From Acidovorax sp. (GTDB taxonomy: Bacteria; Pseudomonadota; Gammaproteobacteria; Burkholderiales; Burkholderiaceae_C): a stretch of 64,000 nt of DNA. The notes under the pieces were generated by a model. That model did not search any database, was not told the DNA's origin, and worked only from the letters and a program-made list of their open reading frames with translations. The stretch lies in assembly GCA_031277855.1 (NCBI GenBank), contig JAITLO010000011.1, positions 1-64,000 of the forward strand, read 5' to 3'. Each line of letters starts with the position of its first letter. The stretch's first letter is position 1. The position numbers and the translations under genes are program-made. Below are positions 54,488 to 64,000 of this stretch, piece by piece.

Positions 54488-55321
54488 ATGCGCACCATCC
54501 TCACCTCCATTGCCTTGTGTGCCGACGACTATGCCTTGCACCCGCTGGTGGATGAGGCCGTGGAGCAGTTGGTGCTGCAAGGGCGCTTGTCGGCCACCAG
54601 CTGCATGAGCACGGCGCCACGCTGGCCCGAAGCCGCCCGCCGCCTGCCGGCGCTGCGTCCACGTCTGTCCGTGGGCCTGCACTTCAATTTGACCGAAGGC
54701 CATGGCGTGCAGCCCGCGCCCGGCATAGGCCAGGTGATTGCCCAGGCCTACACCGGTCGCTTGAAGCCGTCGGCCATGCGCTCCGAGTGGCAGCGCCAGC
54801 TGGATGCTTTTGAAGATGCCCTGGGCACGGCGCCCGACTTTATCGATGGCCACCAGCATGTGCACCAGCTGCCTGGTGTGCGTGCAGCATTGCAGGCCGA
54901 GCTGCAGGCGCGCTATGGCGACTGGGGCTTGGATCTGCCCTGGGTGCGCTCCACCGTGCCGGCAGGCAAGCTGTGGCGCGACCCCAAGGCCAGCATCATC
55001 GCCTTGCTGGGTGGCTGGAGCAACACCCGCCGCCTGCAGCAGCAGGCCGTACCGCACAACCACGGCTTTGGCGGTGTCTACGGTTTTGATGCGCCCACGC
55101 CCGAGGGCTATGGCCGCCACATGGTGCAATGGCTGGACCAGTTGCAAACAGGCAGCCTGATGATGTGCCACCCTGCCATTGCGCCCGTGGAAGGGGATGC
55201 CATAGGCGCCCAGCGTGCCGTGGAATACGCCTATTTGCGCTCCGATGCTTTTGGCGCGGCACTGCAGGCGGCCGGCTGCGAGGTGGCCCAAGGCACGCTG
55301 CAGCCCTTGTTTCAAGCTTGA
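54488..55321 (+). CDS. ChbG/HpnK (YdjC) family carbohydrate deacetylase, NaxD-like
   Basis: 277 residues. Metal-dependent deacetylase fold: ALCADDYALHPLVDEAV with the paired Asp, SVGLHFNLTEGH with a metal-ligand His, FIDGHQHVHQLPGV with the H-x-H ligands, and LMMCHPAI near the end. In lipid A hexosamine pathways (NaxD in Francisella, a homologue in Bordetella) this family removes the N-acetyl group from undecaprenyl-phosphate GalNAc or GlcNAc before transfer. Last gene of the four-gene operon. Confidence 0.9.
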   Translation: MRTILTSIALCADDYALHPLVDEAVEQLVLQGRLSATSCMSTAPRWPEAARRLPALRPRLSVGLHFNLTEGHGVQPAPGIGQVIAQAYTGRLKPSAMRSEWQRQLDAFEDALGTAPDFIDGHQHVHQLPGVRAALQAELQARYGDWGLDLPWVRSTVPAGKLWRDPKASIIALLGGWSNTRRLQQQAVPHNHGFGGVYGFDAPTPEGYGRHMVQWLDQLQTGSLMMCHPAIAPVEGDAIGAQRAVEYAYLRSDAFGAALQAAGCEVAQGTLQPLFQA

Positions 55322-55357
55322 GCACTCGGGAGCACAAGGCCTGCACAGCAGGTGTCT

Positions 55358-55684
55358 TTATGCAGCGGGTTGGCTGAGGTTGAGCAGCCCAACCCCTACA
55401 ACAATACAGCCCACCCCCAGTATTTTGATGGGCGAAACATTCTCGCTAAAAAGCAATATGCCAAGCACGGCCGTCAGCGCGGTGCCGGCTCCTGCCCAAA
55501 TTGCGTAGGTAATGCCTATTTCAAGCTGTTTGGTGACAATGCCCATCAACCAGATGGCCGCGATATAGCACAGAGCCATGCCCACGGTAGGCATGAGTTT
55601 GGAGAGGCCTTGCGAAGTTTTTAATAAAATATTTCCACTGACCTCGGCTGCAATGGAAATCGACAAAATAATCCAAGCATTCAT
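55358..55684 (-). CDS. SMR family small multidrug/guanidinium exporter
   Basis: 108 residues, four helices. Glu14 in ISIAAEVSGN is the essential proton/drug-coupling acid; TYAIWAGAGTALTAVLG and the C-terminal GVGCIVVGVGLLNLS are SMR motifs. More EmrE-like than SugE-like by the YAIW-x-G-x-G segment, but substrate cannot be set by sequence. Convergent with the deacetylase gene (36-base gap). Its 5' flank is AT-rich and compositionally unlike the surroundings. Confidence 0.93.
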   Translation of the reverse strand: MNAWIILSISIAAEVSGNILLKTSQGLSKLMPTVGMALCYIAAIWLMGIVTKQLEIGITYAIWAGAGTALTAVLGILLFSENVSPIKILGVGCIVVGVGLLNLSQPAA

Positions 55685-56173
55685 TTTCAGCTATTCCAAT
55701 ATCAAGCAAAAGGATAGGTGAAATATTTTTCATGGCTTGCGATGGTTCGTCAAAATAATAAAAACACCGGCGCTATATAGGTTATCTGGTTTGTGTTTTG
55801 TTTTTTTTATTTTTCAAGAAAAATTTCTATGAAAAATTGCTGTATGTATAGATTTCAATGGGAGTGTGCGCCCGCCTGTCCATGTTTTTAGACGCAAAAA
55901 TATAAAAAGGTGATAGCAAAAAACTGATGGATTGAAGCCTTGCCGTTCGGAGCGTGGCAGATGCTTGCCAACAGCGAGGTAAGAGCGACCGTTTATCAAT
56001 GTACCAACGTGTATCTATTGTGAAAGTATCGCAATTACGATGGATGTGCTGGATGGGCCTCGGTGAAGAAACCTGTCAGCAGCGGTGTTTACCTTTTATC
56101 TGGCCTGTTGCAGAAGGCGAAAAAGCCCCAGGCATGCAGCACCGCTTTTCTCAACCCCATACCACGTGATGCC
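55685..56173. other. AT-rich divergent intergenic region
   Basis: 489 bases without a supported gene. Roughly 55725-55860 is strongly AT-rich with long T and A runs (for example the T8 run near 55802) and a small palindrome AGAAAAATTTCT near 55818. Composition rises again toward the chemoreceptor gene. It must hold both promoters; no confident sigma-28 or sigma-70 pair could be fixed by eye. Confidence 0.6.
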
Positions 56174-57778
56174 ATGAATCTTTTCAATCAATTAAAAGTG
56201 TCCGGCAAGCTCGCAGTGGCGTTCTGCATCATTGTTTTGATGATGATCTCCCTGGGGGCGTTTTCCATCAGCCGCCTGGACCGCCTCAATGACCAGACGA
56301 ATTTCATGGTCACGGCGCGAATGGCAAGCGTGCGGGATGCGGGCCAGATGAGCGAGGCGGCCAACACGCTGCGCTTGCTGGAATTCAAGCTGGCCACTTC
56401 ACCCCAGCAGGAATGGCCGGAGATTCGCAAAAGCATGGCGGAGGCCTTGGACACCTACAACCAGGTAGACAAGCGCTACCCGGAATCCATTGGCGACCCC
56501 ACGGAGCAGTCCATCTATGACCAGGTAAAGGCCCGCCAGCCTGCATGGGCGGCCATGCACCAGCGCGTGATTGGTCTGGTGGAGCAAGGTGCAGCGCCGC
56601 AGGCGGTGGAGCTGCTCAATGGAGAAAGCCGCAATCTGTTTATAGCGTTGAAAGAGCCCATTTCCAATCTCGTCAAACACAACGAAGACCGGGCGGCAGC
56701 AGAGGCGCAGGACAGCCAGGCTACTTACACCAACGGGGTCTGGTTCATCATTGCGGAAGTGGTTGCCGCAGCAGGAGCAGCCATTTTTTTGGCTTGGTTT
56801 CTTTCACGCCAAATCGTGGAGCCGCTCAACCACGCGGTGAAGCTCTCCCACGCCATAGCGGCGGGCGATCTCACCCAAAGACTGGACGCCAGAGGGCGCG
56901 ATGAGGTCAGCGACTTGCTGCGTGCCTTGGCAGCCATGCGTGACAACCTGGTGCGCACGCTGTCCGGCATGCGCGACAGCAGCGAATCCGTGGCCACGGC
57001 CAGTGCGCAGATCGCGTCGGGCAATGCCGACCTCTCCAGTCGCACCGAAGAAACCGCCAGCAGCCTGCAAGAGACCGCGGCCTCCATGGGACAGATCACC
57101 GGGGCCGTCAAAAACTCGGCCGACGCCGCGAGGCAGGCCAACAAACTGGCGCTGGAAGCCTCCGATATTGCGGTGCGCGGCGGTGAGGTGGTGAGCCAGG
57201 TGGTGGGCACCATGCGTGCCATCGATGCCAGCTCGCAAAAGATCTCCGACATCATCGGCACCATAGACAGCATTGCATTTCAGACCAATATCCTGGCGCT
57301 GAATGCCGCCGTGGAAGCCGCCAGAGCGGGCGACCAGGGTCGGGGGTTTGCGGTGGTTGCCACGGAAGTGCGCAACCTGGCCCAGCGCAGCGCAGTGGCG
57401 GCCAAGGAGATCAAAAACCTGATCAGCACATCGGCCGAAACCGTAGGGGCCGGAACGGTGCTGGTGAACCAGGCCGGCGAGACCATGGAACAAATCGTCG
57501 AGAGCGTCAAAAAAGTGGCCGGCATCATCAGCGAAATCAGCGAAGGCGCGGTGGACCAAACCCAGGGCATTGAGCAAATCAACACCGCCGTCTCCCAGCT
57601 CGACCGCATGACCCAGGCCAACTCCGCCGTGGTCGAGGAATCGGCCGCCGCCGCCGCCAGCCTCAAAGAGCAGGCCTACCAGCTCTCGGTACTGGTCGAC
57701 CACTTCCAGCTGACCGACACCGTGCGCTCCTCAAGACCGGCCCAGCCATCCATGGTGCACGCCGCGCTTCTTGCATAA
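56174..57778 (+). CDS. Methyl-accepting chemotaxis protein
   Basis: 534 residues, classic transmembrane chemoreceptor. TM1 about 11-32, periplasmic four-helix-bundle-type sensor about 35-188, TM2 about 190-212, HAMP ([20 protein letters not shown]) about 213-265. The signalling domain contains the tip sequence [20 protein letters not shown] and [19 protein letters not shown]. It lacks the NWETF-type CheR-binding pentapeptide at its end. ATG at 56174 gives the standard short basic start before TM1; an upstream in-frame ATG adds 37 atypical residues. Confidence 0.95.
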   Translation: MNLFNQLKVSGKLAVAFCIIVLMMISLGAFSISRLDRLNDQTNFMVTARMASVRDAGQMSEAANTLRLLEFKLATSPQQEWPEIRKSMAEALDTYNQVDKRYPESIGDPTEQSIYDQVKARQPAWAAMHQRVIGLVEQGAAPQAVELLNGESRNLFIALKEPISNLVKHNEDRAAAEAQDSQATYTNGVWFIIAEVVAAAGAAIFLAWFLSRQIVEPLNHAVKLSHAIAAGDLTQRLDARGRDEVSDLLRALAAMRDNLVRTLSGMRDSSESVATASAQIASGNADLSSRTEETASSLQETAASMGQITGAVKNSADAARQANKLALEASDIAVRGGEVVSQVVGTMRAIDASSQKISDIIGTIDSIAFQTNILALNAAVEAARAGDQGRGFAVVATEVRNLAQRSAVAAKEIKNLISTSAETVGAGTVLVNQAGETMEQIVESVKKVAGIISEISEGAVDQTQGIEQINTAVSQLDRMTQANSAVVEESAAAAASLKEQAYQLSVLVDHFQLTDTVRSSRPAQPSMVHAALLA

Positions 57779-57788
57779 AGCGGCTCTG

Positions 57789-57810
57789 CCCCGCACCGAC
57801 CGGTGTGGGG
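57789..57810 (+). terminator. Hairpin after the chemoreceptor gene
   Basis: CCCCGCACC / GGTGTGGGG, a 9-bp stem with one G-T pair and a 4-base loop, 10 bases past the stop. It lacks a clear U-tract. Confidence 0.5.
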
Positions 57811-57833
57811 GCTTCACCTAGACCCCATCCGCC

Positions 57834-57878
57834 AGAGACACCGCGCAAGGGCCGCCCCGTCGCGCCGGTGTCGTCCCT
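57834..57878 (+). repeat. Interspersed GC-rich hairpin repeat, copy A
   Basis: AGAGACACCGCGCAAGGGCC followed by GCCCCGTCGCGCCGGTGTCG. The ends pair as GACACC / GGTGTC. Same family as copies B (57969) and C (40619). This copy lacks the trailing CCCCCTGGGGG stem. Confidence 0.75.
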
Positions 57879-57968
57879 TTTCAGAAATAGCTTGCCCAGG
57901 GGGATCCCGGGCATGCCCTCAAGGTTGATGTGCCCCCCCGCCGCGTAAAACTGGCGCCGGCCCAGGTC

Positions 57969-58050
57969 AGAGACAGCGAGCAAGGGCCGCCCCGCAGCGA
58001 GGCTGTCGTCCCCCTGGGGGGAAGGCGCCGAAGGCGACTCAGGGGGGCGA
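57969..58050 (+). repeat. Interspersed GC-rich hairpin repeat, copy B
   Basis: AGAGACAGCGAGCAAGGGCC then GCCCCGCAGCGAGGCTGTCG, ends pairing GACAGC / GCTGTC, followed by CCCCCTGGGGGG and a second stem ending CAGGGGGG at about 58047. Compared with copy A the pairing bases change together, so the fold is conserved. It ends at the stop of the asparaginase gene and may act as its transcript end. Confidence 0.75.
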
Positions 58051-59334
<1,284 letters not shown>

Positions 59335-59420
59335 TCAAACGAAATACATGCCAGCTTCAACCCCACCAGGCATGGCGCGCTGCGAAAACCAGAGTGCTGG
59401 AGGAGATCGTCGATACGTTC

Positions 59421-61640
59421 TTACAGACTTTGCGGATCCACATCCACCAGCCAGCGCACCAGGCCTTTGTGCGCGGGCTGGCTGCGCAGCCAGTGCAGCC
59501 AGGGCTGCCAGGCGTGCAAAAAACGCAGCAGGGCGCGGCGGTCGGTCGCCTCGATCAGCATCTGGGCGCGCTCCACATCGGCCACACGCTGCATGGCCAT
59601 GGGAATGGGGGGAAAGAGAAACACGGCATCGAGGTGTGGCAGCTGGCCTTGCTGCGCGGCCTCGCTGGCGGCGCGCAAAAACGCCTGGGCGGTTTCCTGG
59701 GTCTTGGCATCGGCCCGCACCAGGGCCTGGAAGGCAAAGGGCGGCATTCCGGCATCCTGGCGCTCGCGCAACTGCTGGCCGGCAAAGCGCGGGTAGTCGT
59801 GGGATCGCAGGGCCTGGAACACGGCGTGCTCAGGCTCATGGGTCTGCACCCACATTTCCGGCCGGCTGCCCTGGGCTGCCACATAGCTGCCGTCGCGCCC
59901 GGCGCGGCCTGCCGCCTGCATCAGCAGGCAGAAAAGGCGCTCGGGCGCACGGAAATCGCTGGAAAAAAGGGCACCGTCGGGTTGCACCGCAGCCACCAGG
60001 GTGATGCGGCGAAAGTCATGGCCCTTGGCCACCATTTGCGTGCCCACCAGCACATCGATCTCGCCGCTGTGCACCTGCTCCAGCTGCTGCTCCAGCGCTC
60101 CCTTGAGGCGGGTGGTGTCAGCATCGATACGGCCCACGCGTGCGGGCTCGCCGTCGGGGCGCTGCACATTGCGCAGCAGGCGCGCCAGCTCCTCTTCCAA
60201 CTGCTCCGTGCCCTTGCCCAGGGGCAGGATGTCGGGGTTGCCGCATTCCGGGCAGGCATGGGGCACACGCTGGGTAAAGCCGCAGTGGTGGCAGCGCAGC
60301 GTGCGGTCGCCCTTGTGGAAGACCTGGTGGGCGCTGCAATGCGGGCAGTCGCTTTTCCAGTTGCAGTCGGCGCAAAACAGCACGGGGGCGAAACCGCGGC
60401 GGTTGAGCAGTACCAGGGCCTGCTCGCCGCGCTGCACGCGCTCGGTGATGGCGGCCAGCAGCGGGGGCGAGAACACCGTGCGTTTGGGCTGCTGGCGCAT
60501 GTCTACCAGGCGCACACGGGGCAGTTCGGCCGCGCCTATGCGGCTGGGCATGTGCAGCCGCAGATAGCGGCCGGGGCCACCGCTGCTTTCGGGCTCGCTG
60601 GCATGCCAGCTCTCTAGCGAGGGCGTGGCGCTGCCCAGAATCACCTGGGCGCCCTCGGCGCGGCCGCGCCACAGGGCCAGGTCGCGGGCGGAGTAGCGGG
60701 CGCCTTCTTGCTGCTTGTAGCTGGGGTCGTGCTCCTCGTCGACCACGATGACCTTGAGCCCCGGCAGGCTGGCAAACACTGCCATGCGCGTGCCCAGCAG
60801 CACCCGGGCCTGGCCGCTGTGGCCGGCCAGCCAGTTTTTGAGGCGCTGCGGGTTGGTCATGCCACTGTGCATGCTGACCACGGCCTGGGGACCGAACAGT
60901 GGCGCAAAGCGGGCCGTGAAGCGTGAAAGCAACTGGGGCGTGAGGTTGATCTCCGGCACCATCACCAGGGCCTGGGCTTGCGGGTCAGCCTCCAGCGCCT
61001 GCTGCACGCGCTGCAGATAGACCTCGGTCTTGCCGCTGCCCGTGGCGCCATACAGCAAAAAAGGGCCGGGGTGCTGGTCCATTTGCACGCAAACGCTTTG
61101 CTGCTCTGCACTGAGTGCTATGCATTCCGTTGTGACCGCCCCGGAGGCCTCGGCATGCGCTGTGGGCGTGGCCTGCTCGGCGGCCAGGGCCGCCTGGGCT
61201 TTTTTGCTCAGCTTCTTGGGCTTGGGCGGCGCCAGGCGTTTGGCCAGTTGCTCGGCCGTCATGTCCTTCAGGGCGGGGGGCAGGGCCGTGAGCGCAATCT
61301 CGCCCAGGCTGCGCTGGTAGTACTGGGCAGCAAAGCCCACCAGGCGGCGCCAGCTGGCGGACAGCGGTGGCAGGCCCTGGAGCACGCTGCGCACCGGCTT
61401 GAGTTGTTCCGGGGCCAGTGCCTCGGCCTGCTCAGCTTGCTCCCAGACCACACCCAGCAGTTCACGTGTGCCCAGGGGTACACGCACCAGAGTGCCTGGG
61501 AGCAAAGGTGTTGCGCAGGTGTAACTCAGCAATCCCCCGACCCCGCTGTGCACGGGCGTGTGCACCGCCACTTGTACCAGGCAAGGCGTGGAGCCTTCAG
61601 GAGGCGGGGAAAACAGCGGGGAATCAGGTGAAAGCGGCAT
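59421..61640 (-). CDS. priA: Primosomal replication restart helicase PriA
   Basis: 739 residues. N-terminal 3'-DNA-end binding domain, then SF2 helicase: Walker A LYGATGSGKTEVYLQ, DEAH-type VIVVDEEHDPSYKQ, ILGSATPSLESW. A zinc module contains eight cysteines (CADCNWKSDCPHC, LRCHHCG, HACPECGN), and the late helicase motif is VGTQMVAKGHDF plus QAAGRAGRDG. A Lys/Ala/Pro-rich insert (about 133-165) lies before the helicase. It reloads DnaB at stalled forks. Divergently flanked by nothing: the upstream 464 bases are AT-rich with DnaA-box-like motifs. Confidence 0.96.
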   Translation of the reverse strand: MPLSPDSPLFSPPPEGSTPCLVQVAVHTPVHSGVGGLLSYTCATPLLPGTLVRVPLGTRELLGVVWEQAEQAEALAPEQLKPVRSVLQGLPPLSASWRRLVGFAAQYYQRSLGEIALTALPPALKDMTAEQLAKRLAPPKPKKLSKKAQAALAAEQATPTAHAEASGAVTTECIALSAEQQSVCVQMDQHPGPFLLYGATGSGKTEVYLQRVQQALEADPQAQALVMVPEINLTPQLLSRFTARFAPLFGPQAVVSMHSGMTNPQRLKNWLAGHSGQARVLLGTRMAVFASLPGLKVIVVDEEHDPSYKQQEGARYSARDLALWRGRAEGAQVILGSATPSLESWHASEPESSGGPGRYLRLHMPSRIGAAELPRVRLVDMRQQPKRTVFSPPLLAAITERVQRGEQALVLLNRRGFAPVLFCADCNWKSDCPHCSAHQVFHKGDRTLRCHHCGFTQRVPHACPECGNPDILPLGKGTEQLEEELARLLRNVQRPDGEPARVGRIDADTTRLKGALEQQLEQVHSGEIDVLVGTQMVAKGHDFRRITLVAAVQPDGALFSSDFRAPERLFCLLMQAAGRAGRDGSYVAAQGSRPEMWVQTHEPEHAVFQALRSHDYPRFAGQQLRERQDAGMPPFAFQALVRADAKTQETAQAFLRAASEAAQQGQLPHLDAVFLFPPIPMAMQRVADVERAQMLIEATDRRALLRFLHAWQPWLHWLRSQPAHKGLVRWLVDVDPQSL

Positions 61641-62104
61641 GTGGCAAGGCTTTCCACAGGGGTGGCATGCCAGACGAGGTGTTTCTGTGGATAACTTTGT
61701 GGGAATTATCCGGCCTATGGCTTGTAGCCCACGCGGTCAACTGGTGCTTGTTGCCTCTTTGACGAACGGCGTTGCAGGTGTTTATTTAATTGAATCAACA
61801 ACTTAAGACGTGTTTTCGTGATTTGTTGCTAATCAAAAAAAGAGCACTACAGGCCATGGCTGCAAGCAGGTTTCTGTGCATAAGTTGGATGTGCACATCC
61901 GTCAAGGGCTTGTCAGTGGAGGCAAAAAACGACACAAAAACCAAGAACCAGCGGGATTCGGCCGATATTGGCAGCCGATGCGAGTGGGTACTTGCGAGAA
62001 GGCGGCTGTTATCCAAAATTTTGACATCTTGAAACAATTTGGAACAGCGCCGCCTTGTCATTCAGGCATGGGCACGACAACTGCGCCCATGCCGACGCGC
62101 GGGG
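61641..62104. other. AT-rich intergenic region with DnaA-box-like motifs
   Basis: 464 bases with no supported gene, between priA and hemE, both on the minus strand. It contains an exact TGTGGATAA (61686-61694, the complement of TTATCCACA), TGTGCATAA (61875-61883) and TTATCCAAA (62009-62017), each one mismatch or none from the DnaA 9-mer. AT-rich tracts lie around 61780-61850. A role as a DnaA-binding regulatory site for priA, or an origin-like element, is possible; neither is shown. Confidence 0.5.
62065..62093 (-). terminator. Possible hemE transcript-end hairpin
   Basis: GGCATGGGC (62065-62073) and GCCCATGCC (62085-62093) form a perfect 9-bp stem 12 bases past the hemE stop. No U-tract follows on the minus strand, so termination is uncertain. 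Confidence 0.45.
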
Positions 62105-63217
62105 TCAGGCCGCGCGCAGGGCGCGCGAATGCTGGTGCACGGTTTCCACCAGGGCCGCCACATGCTCGGGCGGTGTGAACTGGCTGATGCCATGGCCCAG
62201 ATTGAAGATGTGGGTGGGGCCGGTGGTGTTGCGGTCGGTATGGGGCTTGCCAAAGCTGTCCAGCACGGCGCGGGCCTGGGCGGCCACTTGCTCGGGCGGA
62301 GCAAACAGCACATTGGGGTCGATATTGCCCTGCAGCGCCTTGCCGGGGCCGCCGACTTCACCGCCCACAATGGCGCGGGCCTTGGCCAGATTGGCCGTCC
62401 AGTCCAGGCCCAGGACTTCGCAGTCCAGGCTGTTCATTTCATCCAGCCAGATGCCTCCGCCCTTGGTGAAGACCAGGCGCGGCACGTCCTGGCCGTCCAC
62501 ACCAGTGCGCTTGAGCTGGGCCAGCACGCGCTTGGTGTAGGCCAGGCTGAACTGCTGGAACATGCCGTCGGCCAGCACGCCGCCCCAGCTGTCAAAAATC
62601 ATCACGGCCTGGGCGCCGGCATCGATCTGGGCATTCAGGTAAACGGCCACGCTGTCGGCATTCACCTCCAGGATGCGGTGCATCAGGTCGGGGCGCGAGT
62701 ACATCAGGCTCTTGACCAGGCGGTAGTCGTCGCTGCCGCCGCCTTCGACCATGTAGCAGGCCAGCGTCCAGGGGCTGCCCGAGAAGCCAATCAGCGGCAC
62801 GCGGCCGTTCAAAGCCTTGCGGATGCTGGTGACGGCGTCAAACACATAGCGCAGCTTGTCCATATCGGGCACTTGCAGCTGGGCCACGGCGGCCTCGTCG
62901 CGCACCACCTTGGCGAACTTGGGGCCCTCGCCCTGGGCAAAGGACAGACCCAGGCCCATGGCGTCGGGCACGGTGAGGATGTCGCTGAACAAAATGGCAG
63001 CATCCAGCGGGAAACGCTCCAGCGGTTGCAGTGTGACCTCGGTGGCGTAGTCCACATTGGTGGCCAGGCCCATAAAGCTGCCGGCCTGGGCGCGGGTGGC
63101 GCGGTACTCGGGCAGATAACGACCTGCCTGGCGCATCAGCCACAGCGGGGTGTAGTCGGTGGCCTGGCGGCGGCAGGCGCGCAAAAAGGTGTCGTTCTGA
63201 AGGGGGGCAAAAGACAT
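62105..63217 (-). CDS. hemE: Uroporphyrinogen decarboxylase
   Basis: Removes four carboxyl groups from uroporphyrinogen III to give coproporphyrinogen III in haem synthesis; cytoplasmic. 370 residues. Signatures: [39 protein letters not shown] with the substrate-binding Asp, [32 protein letters not shown] and [19 protein letters not shown] at 63217 begins [18 protein letters not shown] as in homologues. Confidence 0.97.
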   Translation of the reverse strand: MSFAPLQNDTFLRACRRQATDYTPLWLMRQAGRYLPEYRATRAQAGSFMGLATNVDYATEVTLQPLERFPLDAAILFSDILTVPDAMGLGLSFAQGEGPKFAKVVRDEAAVAQLQVPDMDKLRYVFDAVTSIRKALNGRVPLIGFSGSPWTLACYMVEGGGSDDYRLVKSLMYSRPDLMHRILEVNADSVAVYLNAQIDAGAQAVMIFDSWGGVLADGMFQQFSLAYTKRVLAQLKRTGVDGQDVPRLVFTKGGGIWLDEMNSLDCEVLGLDWTANLAKARAIVGGEVGGPGKALQGNIDPNVLFAPPEQVAAQARAVLDSFGKPHTDRNTTGPTHIFNLGHGISQFTPPEHVAALVETVHQHSRALRAA

Positions 63218-63473
63218 GGAAAGGCTCACACGAAATGACCCGGCGGTGGACGTCAGCGCATGCTGCGGCTGAGGGGCAGGACGCTGCCTTGTCCGGCGGG
63301 GGGATGGGGGAGCGGGGAGTGTAGCGGATGGCCCCATGGCAGGCCGCCATGTCGCAGTGCTGCGACGGGGTTCCTGCACCGGCTGCTGATGCAGCGCAAA
63401 CCATGGGTTTAGGCCTCAAGTTGTTACAAGGCGTTTACTATGCCGGACCTCCGCTGACTTCCCACTCCCTACC

Positions 63474-64000
63474 GTGTCCCTGCCCGAGACCCTGCACCTT
63501 CCCGCCTTCCAGAGCCTGACGCTGGCAATTTTGCTGTTCTTTGTCGGTCAGAAAGTGGCTGCTGCCTGGGAGCCACTGCGCCGCTACAACATCCCCGAGC
63601 CCGTGGTCGGCGGCTTTCTGTGTGCCACCGTGGTGGGCCTGGCCTATGCCGTGCTGGGCCTGCGCATCGAGTTCGACCTGCAGGTGCGCGACACGCTGCT
63701 GCTGTACTTTTTTGCCGGCATCGGCCTGAAGTCGGATCTGAAAACGCTGAAGGAGGGTGGCAAGCCCCTGCTCATTTTGCTGGTGCTGGCCTCGGGCTTT
63801 ATCGTGCTGCAAAACCTGCTGGGCATGGGCGTGGCCGAGCTGTTCGGCCTGGACCGGCGTGCCGGGTTGATGACGGGCTCGATTTCGCTCACCGGCGGTG
63901 TGGCCACCACCCTGTCCTGGGGGCCGCATTTTGTGGACCAGCTGGGCATTGCCAATGCCATGGAGCTGGGCATGGCCAGCAATATGGTGGGCTTGATTGC
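63474..64000 (+). CDS. gltS: Sodium/glutamate symporter GltS, 3'-truncated by window edge
   Basis: Open to the end of the window, 175 residues visible of about 400 expected. The GTG at 63474 gives SLPETLHLPAFQSLTLAILL; an ATG at 63440 is followed quickly by a stop and is excluded. Visible GltS features: PEPVVGGFLCATVVGLAYA, TLLLYFFAGIGLKSDLKTL, and TGSISLTGGVATTLSWGPHF, the first re-entrant-loop region with the glycine/serine motif. About five membrane helices lie in the visible part. It imports glutamate with sodium. Divergent from hemE across 256 bases. Confidence 0.92.
   Translation, partial: MSLPETLHLPAFQSLTLAILLFFVGQKVAAAWEPLRRYNIPEPVVGGFLCATVVGLAYAVLGLRIEFDLQVRDTLLLYFFAGIGLKSDLKTLKEGGKPLLILLVLASGFIVLQNLLGMGVAELFGLDRRAGLMTGSISLTGGVATTLSWGPHFVDQLGIANAMELGMASNMVGLI

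Noticed and set aside
56063..56173. N-terminal extension of the chemoreceptor
   Set aside because: The 37 extra residues are unlike chemoreceptor starts; [13 protein letters not shown] at 56174 is the usual beginning before TM1.
57834..58050. Two nearby repeats as a minimal CRISPR array
   Set aside because: The units are hairpin elements with unequal ends and only one spacer-like gap of 91 bases, no cas genes, and a third copy lies 17 kb away in opposite orientation.

Overview
The window reads as a chromosomal segment of a high-GC betaproteobacterium of the order Burkholderiales, most likely family Comamonadaceae (Comamonas-like). The reasons are GC-rich coding throughout, a PhaM-type polyhydroxybutyrate granule protein, an rsmB / DUF4390 / NtrY-type kinase / regulator cluster, and an interspersed GC-rich hairpin repeat of the kind common in Comamonas and Acidovorax intergenic DNA. 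The taxonomic call is inferred from gene content; no comparison was run. No prophage, insertion sequence, CRISPR array or rRNA operon was seen.

Layout. 1-4.1 kb: 3' part of rpoC with a strong terminator. 4.4-9.5 kb: rsmB, a DUF4390 protein, an NtrY-like membrane histidine kinase and a REC-Fis response regulator, all overlapping or closely spaced. 9.5-9.8 kb: two identical tRNA-Phe genes. 10.1-12.3 kb: a divergent cysteinyl-tRNA-synthetase paralogue and a histidine phosphatase gene broken by a one-base frameshift. 12.45-14.6 kb: a nitric-oxide-stress operon (NsrR operator, nnrS, nsrR, a CopD-like membrane protein). 14.8-24.2 kb: recC-recB-recD, translationally coupled. 24.4-28.7 kb: a Fur-box / FecI-type sigma / FecR-type anti-sigma / STN-containing TonB receptor module. 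28.8-30.2 kb: a VOC protein, a DUF2946 protein and a PCu(A)C copper chaperone. 30.4-32.6 kb: phaM coupled to a FIST-domain gene.

33-36.4 kb: an LplT-PlsC fusion and a zinc-ribbon membrane protein. 36.4-39.4 kb: two overlapping paralogous membrane GGDEF proteins. 39.4-42 kb: tgt, a universal stress protein and an unrecognised 144-residue protein. 42.2-44.9 kb: two tandem, highly similar outer-membrane phospholipase A genes. 45-47.6 kb: rep helicase and a small secreted protein. 47.7-51.3 kb: a Tat-signal solute-binding protein coupled to a CitMHS transporter, divergent from an AEC-family permease. 51.4-55.3 kb: a four-gene operon (ArnT-like GT39, polyprenyl-phosphate GT2, GtrA-like flippase, ChbG/NaxD-like deacetylase) whose composition matches lipid A hexosamine modification loci. 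55.4-57.8 kb: an SMR exporter and a chemoreceptor separated by an AT-rich gap. 58-63.2 kb: periplasmic asparaginase, priA, a 464-base AT-rich gap with DnaA-box-like motifs, and hemE. The window ends inside gltS.

The most distinctive material is (i) the lipid A hexosamine-type operon, (ii) the CysRS paralogue with its frameshifted phosphatase neighbour next to duplicated tRNA-Phe genes, (iii) the tandem OMPLA pair, (iv) the NsrR-controlled operon with its third membrane protein, and (v) the CitMHS-coupled solute-binding protein lacking ABC partners. All functions are read from motifs and context; no database search was possible.
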